Of a DNA stretch of 6,444 bases, positions 1 through 5,686 are shown piece after piece. Under the pieces are notes generated by a model. It was not told the DNA's origin, did no database searches, and saw only the letters and a program-made list of their open reading frames with translations. The number at the start of each line of letters is the position of its first letter. Positions within the stretch are counted from its first letter, which is position 1. The position numbers were made by a program, and so were the translations under genes. Source of the DNA: an uncultured Erysipelotrichaceae bacterium (GTDB lineage: Bacteria; Bacillota_I; Bacilli_A; Erysipelotrichales; Erysipelotrichaceae); contig CADBPK010000108.1 in NCBI GenBank assembly GCA_902796465.1, positions 1 through 6,444 on the forward strand, in the 5' to 3' direction.

Positions 1-2
1 TC

Positions 3-620
3 GAGAAGATCGTCAAGAACGTTCGCCCGATCTCTTCCGGTCCGGCAGCAGACAACGTAATCTTCCTGTCAGCTGATGCGTTCGGCGTACTGCCGCCTGT
101 ATCCATCCTGACCCCGGAACAGACACAGTATTACTTCCTTTCCGGATTTACCGCCAAGCTTGCCGGAACAGAAAGAGGCATTACGGAACCTACGCCGACA
201 TTCAGCGCATGCTTCGGACAGGCTTTCCTCGAACTGCATCCGACAAAATACGGTGAAGAACTCGTTAAGAGAATGCAGCAGAGCGGTGCGAAGGCATATC
301 TCGTCAACACAGGCTGGAACGGAACAGGCAAGCGTATTTCCATTAAGGATACCCGCGGTATTATTGATGCAATTCTTGACGGTGAAGTCTTGAAAGCACC
401 GACAAAGAAGATTCCGTATTTCAATTTCGAAGTTCCGACTGAACTGCCGGGTGTAGATCCTGCGATCCTTGATCCGCGTGACACATACGCAGATGCAAAT
501 GAATGGGAAGAAAAGGCAAAAGATCTGGCTGGAAGATTTATCAAGAACTTCCATAAATATGAGACAAATGCTGTCGGCAAAGCTCTTGTCGCTGCAGGTC
601 CGCATCTCGAAGAAGAATAA
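3..620 (+). CDS. pckA: Phosphoenolpyruvate carboxykinase (ATP), C-terminal part; 5' end outside the window
   Basis: The reading frame is open from the left edge (first full codon at 3) to a TAA at 618-620, giving the last 205 residues of a protein whose family is usually about 530-540 residues. The family interconverts oxaloacetate plus ATP with PEP, CO2 and ADP in the cytosol; in fermenting anaerobes it often runs towards oxaloacetate. Recognition rests on long conserved stretches: a [10 protein letters not shown] block, then [19 protein letters not shown], then TFSACFG, then [17 protein letters not shown], which in the E. coli enzyme carries the adenine-binding loop. [17 protein letters not shown] and a final ALVAAGPHL also match the family C-terminus. 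The nucleotide-binding P-loop and most metal ligands lie upstream of the window. No frameshift or internal stop is seen. A strong terminator follows 6 bases after the stop, so this gene ends its transcription unit. An ATG at 273 is internal and not a start. Confidence 0.97.
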   Translation, partial: EKIVKNVRPISSGPAADNVIFLSADAFGVLPPVSILTPEQTQYYFLSGFTAKLAGTERGITEPTPTFSACFGQAFLELHPTKYGEELVKRMQQSGAKAYLVNTGWNGTGKRISIKDTRGIIDAILDGEVLKAPTKKIPYFNFEVPTELPGVDPAILDPRDTYADANEWEEKAKDLAGRFIKNFHKYETNAVGKALVAAGPHLEEE

Positions 621-626
621 GGATTC

Positions 627-660
627 AAACGATATCATCGCGCATGATATCGTTTTTTTT
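627..660 (+). terminator. Rho-independent terminator of pckA
   Basis: A perfect inverted repeat pairs AAACGATATCAT (627-638) with ATGATATCGTTT (644-655) around a 5-base loop CGCGC (639-643), and the right arm runs into eight consecutive T (653-660). The stem is fairly AT-rich but long (12 bp). It lies just after the pckA stop and separates pckA from the surface-protein gene. Confidence 0.92.
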
Positions 661-663
661 ATG

Positions 664-669
664 GATAAT
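664..669 (+). promoter_or_regulatory. Possible -10 element for the surface-protein gene
   Basis: GATAAT (664-669) matches TATAAT at five of six positions and starts four bases after the terminator T-run. No convincing -35 is seen 16-18 bases upstream; that stretch is the right half of the terminator hairpin. If used, transcription would begin near 676 and give a leader of about 58 bases containing the AGACAT repeats. Alternatives such as TTATGT at 705-710 are no better. This is a weak call. Confidence 0.25.
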
Positions 670-686
670 TCCTCTTTCAGGCGAAT

Positions 687-713
687 AAGACATTTGGAGA
701 CATCTTATGTCTT
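687..713 (+). repeat. AGACAT repeat cluster in the leader of the surface-protein gene
   Basis: AGACAT occurs at 688-693 and again at 698-703, ten bases apart, and its inverse ATGTCT lies at 707-712. The outer copy pairs over 7 bp (AAGACAT 687-693 with ATGTCTT 707-713), while the inner copy pairs over 5 bp (GACAT 699-703 with ATGTC 707-711) around a 3-base loop, so the two pairings exclude each other. It ends five bases before the ribosome binding site. It could be an operator for a DNA-binding regulator or a small leader RNA switch; the sequence does not decide between them. Confidence 0.45.
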
Positions 714-717
714 GTCA

Positions 718-726
718 GGGGGAGGA
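718..726 (+). promoter_or_regulatory. Ribosome binding site of the surface-protein gene
   Basis: GGGGGAGGA (718-726) is a strong Shine-Dalgarno sequence ending seven bases before the ATG at 734. It fixes this ATG as the start, which also yields a complete signal peptide. Confidence 0.85.
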
Positions 727-733
727 AACATAA

Positions 734-817
734 ATGATACGTTTAGTGAGAAAAGCCGGTTTATTTCTGCTGGCTTTGCTGTGCACTTGCTGCAGTACTC
801 TGATACCGGTTTTTGCG
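734..817 (+). other. Signal peptide of the surface protein (residues 1-28)
   Basis: MIRLVRK is the basic n-region, GLFLLALLCTCCSTLIP the hydrophobic core, and VFA at 26-28 fits the -3/-1 small-residue rule, with Glu29 as the first mature residue. The three cysteines (17, 19, 20) inside the core are unusual, but none has a small residue of the lipobox type at -1 in the right setting, so a lipoprotein is unlikely. Confidence 0.85.
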
Positions 818-3800
818 GAAACCGTAACGGACAACGGAGCGACAAACTATACGCCGAACAGAGGTAATCACGGTCTGCCGCTTCATTACAAAACGGTAGG
901 CAGCACACCCGCCTACTGTCTGGAAAAAGACGTTACGGTCGTTATCGGCTCAGATGTTTACAGCAGGATCTCTTTCGATGATTTCAGCGCACGTCTTGAC
1001 AGCGGCAAAAAACTGTCCGACAGCGAGAAGACCAGGATAGCGGAGATCGCATATTTCGGATATGGGTACGGAAACAGAACTTCGAAGGCCTATTATGCGG
1101 CAGCTCAGGATCTGATCTGGCAGGTTACCGAAGGCGGCGGAGCGTTTTTCTCCGGCGTGGATGCAGAGAAGCAAAAGATTGAAGAAAGCATTAATGCATA
1201 TAAAACGCCGCATGACCTGCATATTCTGAGAGGACAGGAAGAAACCGGAACATCCGGCAGAAAAGCTTCCGCACAGGTCCCGGTCGGCGCCATTGTGAAA
1301 ATCGAGGATCGGTCAGGCCAGCTGAAAAACAGTAAGATCTCTTCGCTGCCGTCCAATCTTTCCTTATGTGATAAAAACGGTAAAGTCATTTCCGCATCCG
1401 ATGCAGATCTGTCCGGAAACCAGTTCTATGTCAAAGTGACCGGAACGGGAAAGGGTACCATCCAGGTCAGAAAGAAAGCAGATGCCGGAAGCCGCCCTTG
1501 CTTCATAACCACATCGGGAAATGATCAGAAGATGTATGTAAGAGGTTATGTTTCAGGCCTTGATCCGATCATTGGCGAAGCCGAGATCACCGGTGTTCTG
1601 ATCGATATCAAGATCCGCAAGGAAGATACATCGGGAAATGTGCTTTCAGGTGCGGAAATGGAATTGCTGGATACGAAAGGGAATGTTAAGGATACATGGA
1701 CCAGCAGCGAAAAAGAACATGTCGTAAAAGGACTGATTCTGGATGAAACATATACAATCCGTGAAAAAAATACCCCTGCAGGTTTCTATTACTTCGGGGA
1801 TATCAAAATCAAGGCGGAGGAGAATAAACTGTACATCGTCAAAGATGATGAGATTCATTATGAGATCATAAAGATCAACGACAAGGGAAATCCCGTGAAA
1901 AACGCTGAGCTGGCGCTCTATGATGAAACGGAAGGGCACAAACTGGTGGACATGGATCAGAACCCATGGCTGACAGACGGCACAGCCAAAGACATATCAA
2001 AATATGTTCGGGCTGGACATAACTATAAAGTTGAAGAAAGCGATGTACCGTCAAAATACTATCTTTCGGAGAATATGTTTTTCACTGTTCCGGAGAAAAA
2101 ACCGGACGGTGATCAGACGATAACCATCACAATTCAGGACAACACGATCAATTATCAGCTGGCTAAAACAGACCAGGACGGAAAACCACTTGCCGGGGCA
2201 CGTCTTGTTGTCAGGGATCTGTCAGATGATGAAGATCCGGGAAGAACGATCATTGACTGGCTGTCGACTGAGCAGCCGCTCTCTGTAAATCGTTTTGAAA
2301 GAGGACATACCTATGAAATAGAAGAAACGGAAACACCTGCACATTACTATACATCCCAAAAGAAAAGTTTTACGGTTCCGGAAACAGGAAACGCTGATCC
2401 GGTCAAAGTTACATTTGAAAATGAGCGGATCGTCGTAAGTTTTATCAAGAAAGACGGAGAAACCGGAAAGCCGGTCCCGGGTGCATCTTTTGAACTGTAT
2501 GACATTACGGACGGCGGAAAAAGACAGCTGTGTGATGCATGGAACAGTACGGATCAGCCGCATCTGTGCGAAGATCTGGAAAAGAATCATACATACAGTC
2601 TTGAAGAAATCAGTGCTCCGGCCGGATATTACAAGGCACCTGATCAAGTTTTTACAATTCCTGAAAACAAGCCGCAGGAAGATCTGGAGGTTATCTCCGT
2701 CAATTATCCTGTTAAGGCGGAAGTCCGGAAAAAGGATGATTCCGGAAAACCATTGGAAGGTGCTGTCATGGAACTGCGGGAAAAAGGAAACGAAAAGATA
2801 TTGGATATATGGACAACAGACGTTACCGGCGCGCACGATATCTCCGCATTCCTAAGCAGCGGCAAAACCTATGTGGTGACTGAAAAGGAAGTCGTTGCCG
2901 GGTATTACAAGTCCGTTGAAAAAGAGTTTACCACCGAAGAGGTAATGGATCATCCTTCGGAAATGATCACAGTGGAGATGGTCGATGAAGCTATACAGAT
3001 GCAGGTAATTAAAAAAGATGAGTCCGGAAATCTTCTGGAAAACGCGCATATTGTCCTTACAGACAAAACGACAGGAGAAACGGCAGATGAGTGGGATACT
3101 GTTACGGAAGCACATGATATTTCCGGAAGTGTGATTTCCGGACACACATATGTTCTGCGGGAAACGGAATGTGTCAAAGGTCATTACATCGCAGCTGAGC
3201 AGGAATTCCGGGTGGATGATTACGGAAGCGGTCAGGGTATGATCACGCTTGAGATGATCGATGAAACAATACGTATCAAAGTCAGAAAGGTGGATGAAAG
3301 CGGGAACCTTCTGGAAGATGCACATCTTGTACTGATTGATGCTGATACCGGAGAGACAGCAGATGAATGGGATACGGTAAAGGAAGAACATGATATCTCA
3401 GACGTGGTAGTTCCGGAAAAAACATATATACTGCGTGAGACAGAATGCGTCGGGGGATACTATATCAGCGATGACATCACGTTTACAGTAGATAAGAATC
3501 ATCAGGATCAGGAGATCAGGATCATAGAAATGACAGATGAGACGATCTGTTACGAGATACTGAAAGTCAACGAAAAAAATGAGCCGATTGAAGGCGCACA
3601 TCTCTCTCTGAAAGATCTGACAGATGGCACAGAAACAGGCACCTGGATAACGGGAAAGGAACCGATTCCGCTGAAAGGTATTCTGCGGGCAGGCCATGCA
3701 TATGAATTGACGGAAACCGATCATCCGGAAGGGGTGCATCCATCCGCGGCTGTACAATTTACCGTTCCTGAAAAAGGAACAGTGGAGACCGTGACGATCA

Positions 3801-4213
3801 AAATGATCGATTCCGCTACAGGGATCCATGTCCGCAAAGTGGATGATGCAGGAAATCCGGTAGTTAATGCCAGACTTGAAATACAGGATCTCAGCGGGAA
3901 TGTGATCTATGCATTCAATACGGATGAAAACAGGAAGGGAATCGATATATCTGAGTTTGTTAAAGGAAACGAGACATATATCCTGCATGAAGCAGGGGTG
4001 CCTGATGGCTACAGCAAAGCGGAAGATATTCGTTTTACAGTAACGGGTACAGAAAAGAAACCTCAGGTGATCATCATGACGGATATCCGGATTCCGATCA
4101 AAGTCAAAACTGTGGAAACAGGAGATCCGGGTGTTCTGCGTTACGTTGTTTACTTGTTCACTGCTGTCTTCTCATCACTTGCGGCAGTCTTTATCCGTCT
4201 GAAAATTCACTGA
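734..4213 (+). CDS. Surface adhesin-like protein: signal peptide, thioester domain, nine Cna-B-like modules, C-terminal anchor
   Basis: This 1159-residue exported protein probably binds a surface covalently. Residues 1-28 form a signal peptide: basic start (R3, R6, K7), hydrophobic core, and a likely signal peptidase I site VFA|E after A28. Residues about 35-140 look like a thioester domain (TQXA/TED family): AYC with Cys62, the aromatic-rich IAYFGYGYG, and AAQDLIW with Gln125 and Trp129, predicting a Cys62-Gln125 thioester. In known family members (for example streptococcal Cpa and SfbI) this bond can react with host-protein or other amines. Residues 140-289 form a beta-rich linking region containing Cys212 and Cys256. 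Residues 290-1119 are nine tandem Cna-B/SpaA-like modules. Residues 1127-1159 hold VETGD, a hydrophobic segment (about 1135-1154) and a basic tail. The start is set by a strong ribosome binding site. The gene follows the pckA terminator and has no clear terminator of its own, so transcripts may run into pepC. The ligand cannot be inferred. Architecture is confident; adhesion is an inference. Confidence 0.88.
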   Translation: MIRLVRKAGLFLLALLCTCCSTLIPVFAETVTDNGATNYTPNRGNHGLPLHYKTVGSTPAYCLEKDVTVVIGSDVYSRISFDDFSARLDSGKKLSDSEKTRIAEIAYFGYGYGNRTSKAYYAAAQDLIWQVTEGGGAFFSGVDAEKQKIEESINAYKTPHDLHILRGQEETGTSGRKASAQVPVGAIVKIEDRSGQLKNSKISSLPSNLSLCDKNGKVISASDADLSGNQFYVKVTGTGKGTIQVRKKADAGSRPCFITTSGNDQKMYVRGYVSGLDPIIGEAEITGVLIDIKIRKEDTSGNVLSGAEMELLDTKGNVKDTWTSSEKEHVVKGLILDETYTIREKNTPAGFYYFGDIKIKAEENKLYIVKDDEIHYEIIKINDKGNPVKNAELALYDETEGHKLVDMDQNPWLTDGTAKDISKYVRAGHNYKVEESDVPSKYYLSENMFFTVPEKKPDGDQTITITIQDNTINYQLAKTDQDGKPLAGARLVVRDLSDDEDPGRTIIDWLSTEQPLSVNRFERGHTYEIEETETPAHYYTSQKKSFTVPETGNADPVKVTFENERIVVSFIKKDGETGKPVPGASFELYDITDGGKRQLCDAWNSTDQPHLCEDLEKNHTYSLEEISAPAGYYKAPDQVFTIPENKPQEDLEVISVNYPVKAEVRKKDDSGKPLEGAVMELREKGNEKILDIWTTDVTGAHDISAFLSSGKTYVVTEKEVVAGYYKSVEKEFTTEEVMDHPSEMITVEMVDEAIQMQVIKKDESGNLLENAHIVLTDKTTGETADEWDTVTEAHDISGSVISGHTYVLRETECVKGHYIAAEQEFRVDDYGSGQGMITLEMIDETIRIKVRKVDESGNLLEDAHLVLIDADTGETADEWDTVKEEHDISDVVVPEKTYILRETECVGGYYISDDITFTVDKNHQDQEIRIIEMTDETICYEILKVNEKNEPIEGAHLSLKDLTDGTETGTWITGKEPIPLKGILRAGHAYELTETDHPEGVHPSAAVQFTVPEKGTVETVTIKMIDSATGIHVRKVDDAGNPVVNARLEIQDLSGNVIYAFNTDENRKGIDISEFVKGNETYILHEAGVPDGYSKAEDIRFTVTGTEKKPQVIIMTDIRIPIKVKTVETGDPGVLRYVVYLFTAVFSSLAAVFIRLKIH
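836..1153 (+). other. Thioester domain core (residues about 35-140)
   Basis: The two halves of the thioester signature are visible: Cys62 in AYCLE (codon at 917-919) and Gln125 in AAQDLIW (codon at 1106-1108). The family consensus around the Gln, as I recall it, is TQxAIW; here Thr is replaced by Ala and the Ala before Ile by Leu, while Gln, Ile and Trp are kept. The glycine- and tyrosine-rich YFGYGYG before it is also typical. Identification is by motif and position, not by a profile search. Confidence 0.75.
1601..4090 (+). repeat. Nine tandem Cna-B/SpaA-like modules forming a stalk
   Basis: Modules start at residues 290, 374, 472, 566, 660, 754, 846, 938 and 1029, giving 84 to 98 residues each (nucleotide starts 1601, 1853, 2147, 2429, 2711, 2993, 3269, 3545, 3818). 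Each has the pattern K-x-(D/N)..G..(L/V)..A near its start, Y-x-x-x-E in the second half and an acidic or Asn residue at its end. In Cna-B domains these positions form an internal Lys-Asn/Asp isopeptide bond helped by the Glu. Predicted triads are: K296/E344/D371 or D372; K380/E435/D469; K478/E531/N563; K572/E625/N657; K666/E717/D751; K760/E810/D843; K852/E902/D935; K944/E994/D1026; K1035/E1086/D1117. Modules 6 and 7 are the most alike, so the array probably grew by internal duplication. Confidence 0.85.
4112..4210 (+). other. C-terminal anchor with VETGD in place of LPxTG
   Basis: Residues 1127-1131 read VETGD. They are followed by PGVLR, then a hydrophobic stretch from about 1135 to 1154 broken by only a few polar residues, and a tail with Arg1155 and Lys1157. 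The order (TG-containing pentapeptide, hydrophobic segment, basic end) is that of a sortase sorting signal, but the leading Leu-Pro is missing. It could be a substrate of a sortase with different specificity or simply a membrane anchor. Confidence 0.6.
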
Positions 4214-4231
4214 TCACATAAGGCTCACAGG

Positions 4232-4260
4232 TTGTCAATATGCCGGATTAGATGTAAAGT
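4232..4260 (+). promoter_or_regulatory. Possible promoter of pepC
   Basis: TTGTCA (4232-4237) matches the -35 consensus at five of six positions and TAAAGT (4255-4260) matches the -10 at four of six, with a 17-base spacer. Transcription would start near 4267, right at the ribosome binding site, giving a very short leader. No terminator separates this site from the surface-protein stop at 4213, so it may act alongside read-through. Confidence 0.35.
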
Positions 4261-4266
4261 AACGAA

Positions 4267-4273
4267 GAGGTGA
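4267..4273 (+). promoter_or_regulatory. Ribosome binding site deciding the pepC start
   Basis: GAGGTGA (4267-4273) is complementary to the 16S rRNA 3' end and lies five bases before the ATG at 4279. The upstream in-frame GTG at 4270 is part of this motif and so cannot sensibly be the start codon. Confidence 0.8.
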
Positions 4274-4278
4274 CAACG

Positions 4279-5619
4279 ATGAGCATAACGAAAGATATTT
4301 CTCCGGTACAGCTGGAGCAGATGCGAAATGACTATCTGGAAAACGAGAAAGCACGCATTGTCAGAAACGCATTGACGAAAAATGATATCGGTACCATCAG
4401 CTGTGATTTTGTGGCAGCAAGGGCAAATCCTTATATCTTTTCCATAGATATTGAGACAATGCCGGTCACAAATCAGAAGGCATCCGGAAGATGCTGGATC
4501 TTTTCCGCACTGAATGTACTGCGTGAGATCATTGCAAAGAAATACCAGATCAAGGAATTCGAACTGTCACAGAATTACGTTGCTTTCTATGACAAACTTG
4601 AGAAAGTCAATTTCTATCTCGAGGCAGTTCTGCAGGAGTCAAAGATTGCTTCCATGCATGATGAGACCATACGTTTCCTGATGGAAACAGCTGTCGGCGA
4701 CGGCGGTCAGTGGGACATGTTTGTCAGCCTGGTCAAGAAATACGGAATCTGCCCGAAAGCAGCCATGCCGGAAACGTATCAGTCTTCTCATACGAGAGGC
4801 ATGAACGCGCTGATCAACCAGAGACTGCACCGGTTTACCGCAGAAGTATTCAAACTGAAGGACAGCGGGACCGATGAAGAGCTTGGGAAACTGAAAGAAG
4901 AATGTCTGAAGGAATGTTACGGACTGATATGTTCCTGTTTTGGAATGCCGCCGGAAAGCTTTGCATTTGAATACCGGGATAAAGACGGCAAATACCACTG
5001 CGAACAGAATGTCAGGCCGCAGGATTTCTATGAAAAATATCTGGGAACGGATATGGACGAATATGTCGGTATTATCAATGGTCCGACAGCCGATAAGCCT
5101 TTCTGGAAGATGTATACCGTAAAATATCTGGGCAATGTGATCGGCGGCAATCCTGTATCATTTCTGAATCTTCCTATGGACAGATTCAAGGAACTGATCC
5201 TGGACCAGCTGAAAGCAGGTGAACTTGTATGGTTCGGATGCGACTGCGGAAAAGACGGTGACAGGAAAACAGGTTTGTGGGATGACAGACAGTTCCGGTA
5301 TGAAGAAACTTTTGACATGAATCTGGATATGAGCAAAGAAGACATGCTGGATACAAGACACAGCGCGATGAATCACGCTATGGTACTGACCGGCGTCAAT
5401 CTGGAAAACGACCGTCCGACAAGATGGAAGATCGAAAACTCATGGGGAGAGGAACCCGGAAACAAAGGATATTTTATCTGCAGCGATACATGGTTTGACA
5501 GATATGTTTACGAAGCAGTCGTCCACAGGAAATATCTTTCCGAAAAAGAACTGGCTATACTGCAGGAGACACCGCATATGCTGGAGCCATGGGATCCGTT
5601 CGGATCACTTGCTGATTAA
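4279..5619 (+). CDS. pepC: Aminopeptidase C (bleomycin hydrolase family, peptidase C1B)
   Basis: This 446-residue cytosolic cysteine aminopeptidase should trim N-terminal residues from peptides, feeding amino acid supply; relatives also inactivate bleomycin. Length matches the family (about 440-455). The papain-type catalytic set is complete: Gln66 (oxyanion hole) and Cys72 in NQKASGRCWIFSALN, His366 in NHAMVLTGV, and Asn387 in IENSWGE. The family's DGGQWDMF block is at 141-148, and the C-terminus EPWDPFGSLAD resembles the PepC tail that reaches the active site and enforces aminopeptidase action. In known members the enzyme is a hexamer with the active sites facing an inner cavity. There is no signal peptide. 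The start at 4279 is chosen because GAGGTGA lies five bases upstream; a GTG at 4270 would add three residues but overlaps that site. It lies 65 bases after the surface-protein stop and ends at its own terminator. A working link between the two is not implied. Confidence 0.96.
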   Translation: MSITKDISPVQLEQMRNDYLENEKARIVRNALTKNDIGTISCDFVAARANPYIFSIDIETMPVTNQKASGRCWIFSALNVLREIIAKKYQIKEFELSQNYVAFYDKLEKVNFYLEAVLQESKIASMHDETIRFLMETAVGDGGQWDMFVSLVKKYGICPKAAMPETYQSSHTRGMNALINQRLHRFTAEVFKLKDSGTDEELGKLKEECLKECYGLICSCFGMPPESFAFEYRDKDGKYHCEQNVRPQDFYEKYLGTDMDEYVGIINGPTADKPFWKMYTVKYLGNVIGGNPVSFLNLPMDRFKELILDQLKAGELVWFGCDCGKDGDRKTGLWDDRQFRYEETFDMNLDMSKEDMLDTRHSAMNHAMVLTGVNLENDRPTRWKIENSWGEEPGNKGYFICSDTWFDRYVYEAVVHRKYLSEKELAILQETPHMLEPWDPFGSLAD

Positions 5620-5645
5620 GGGATACATTCATGTATCCTTTTTTT
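5617..5645 (+). terminator. Rho-independent terminator of pepC
   Basis: GGATACA (5621-5627) pairs with TGTATCC (5632-5638) around loop TTCA, and seven T follow (5639-5645). The stem can extend through a G-U pair and two A-U pairs into the pepC stop codon (TAA at 5617-5619), so the stop codon is partly inside the hairpin base. Confidence 0.85.
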
Positions 5646-5658
5646 GAGGTTTTTCCTA

Positions 5659-5667
5659 TGTTACAAT
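5659..5667 (+). promoter_or_regulatory. Extended -10 promoter of rimO
   Basis: TGTTACAAT (5659-5667) is an extended -10: TG, one base, then TACAAT (five of six matches to TATAAT). The -35 position 17 bases upstream falls in the T-run of the pepC terminator (TTTTTT, 5639-5644), which is a poor -35, but extended -10 promoters can do without one. Transcription would start near 5674, about 13 bases before the start codon. Confidence 0.6.
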
Positions 5668-5686
5668 ACTATGCGGGTGATTTTTT

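Noticed and set aside
764..793. Possible lipobox around Cys17, Cys19 or Cys20 of the surface protein
   Set aside because: The residues before each Cys do not fit the L-[A/S/T]-[G/A/S]-C rule, and a good signal peptidase I site follows at residue 28.
469..867. Plus-strand open frame of 132 residues bridging pckA and the surface protein
   Set aside because: It overlaps the pckA end, the terminator and the signal peptide in a different frame, and has no motif; it is a shadow.
2222..2836. Long minus-strand open frame (204 residues) opposite the stalk modules
   Set aside because: It is antisense to well-supported repeat modules, has no ribosome binding site or recognisable motif and an odd Phe/Cys/Arg-rich composition. 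The same applies to other minus-strand frames at 3398-3988, 2852-3391, 69-638 and 5927-6415.
1601..4090. Stalk repeats as a CRISPR-like or satellite DNA array
   Set aside because: The periodicity of about 270-295 bases is at protein level with strongly diverged DNA, which fits protein modules rather than a DNA repeat element.
4214..4266. Terminator after the surface-protein gene
   Set aside because: No stem with a following T-run was found; only short palindromes such as TGATCA occur.
4270..4278. GTG at 4270 as the pepC start
   Set aside because: The GTG is part of the GAGGTGA ribosome binding site serving the ATG at 4279; nothing upstream would serve the GTG as well.
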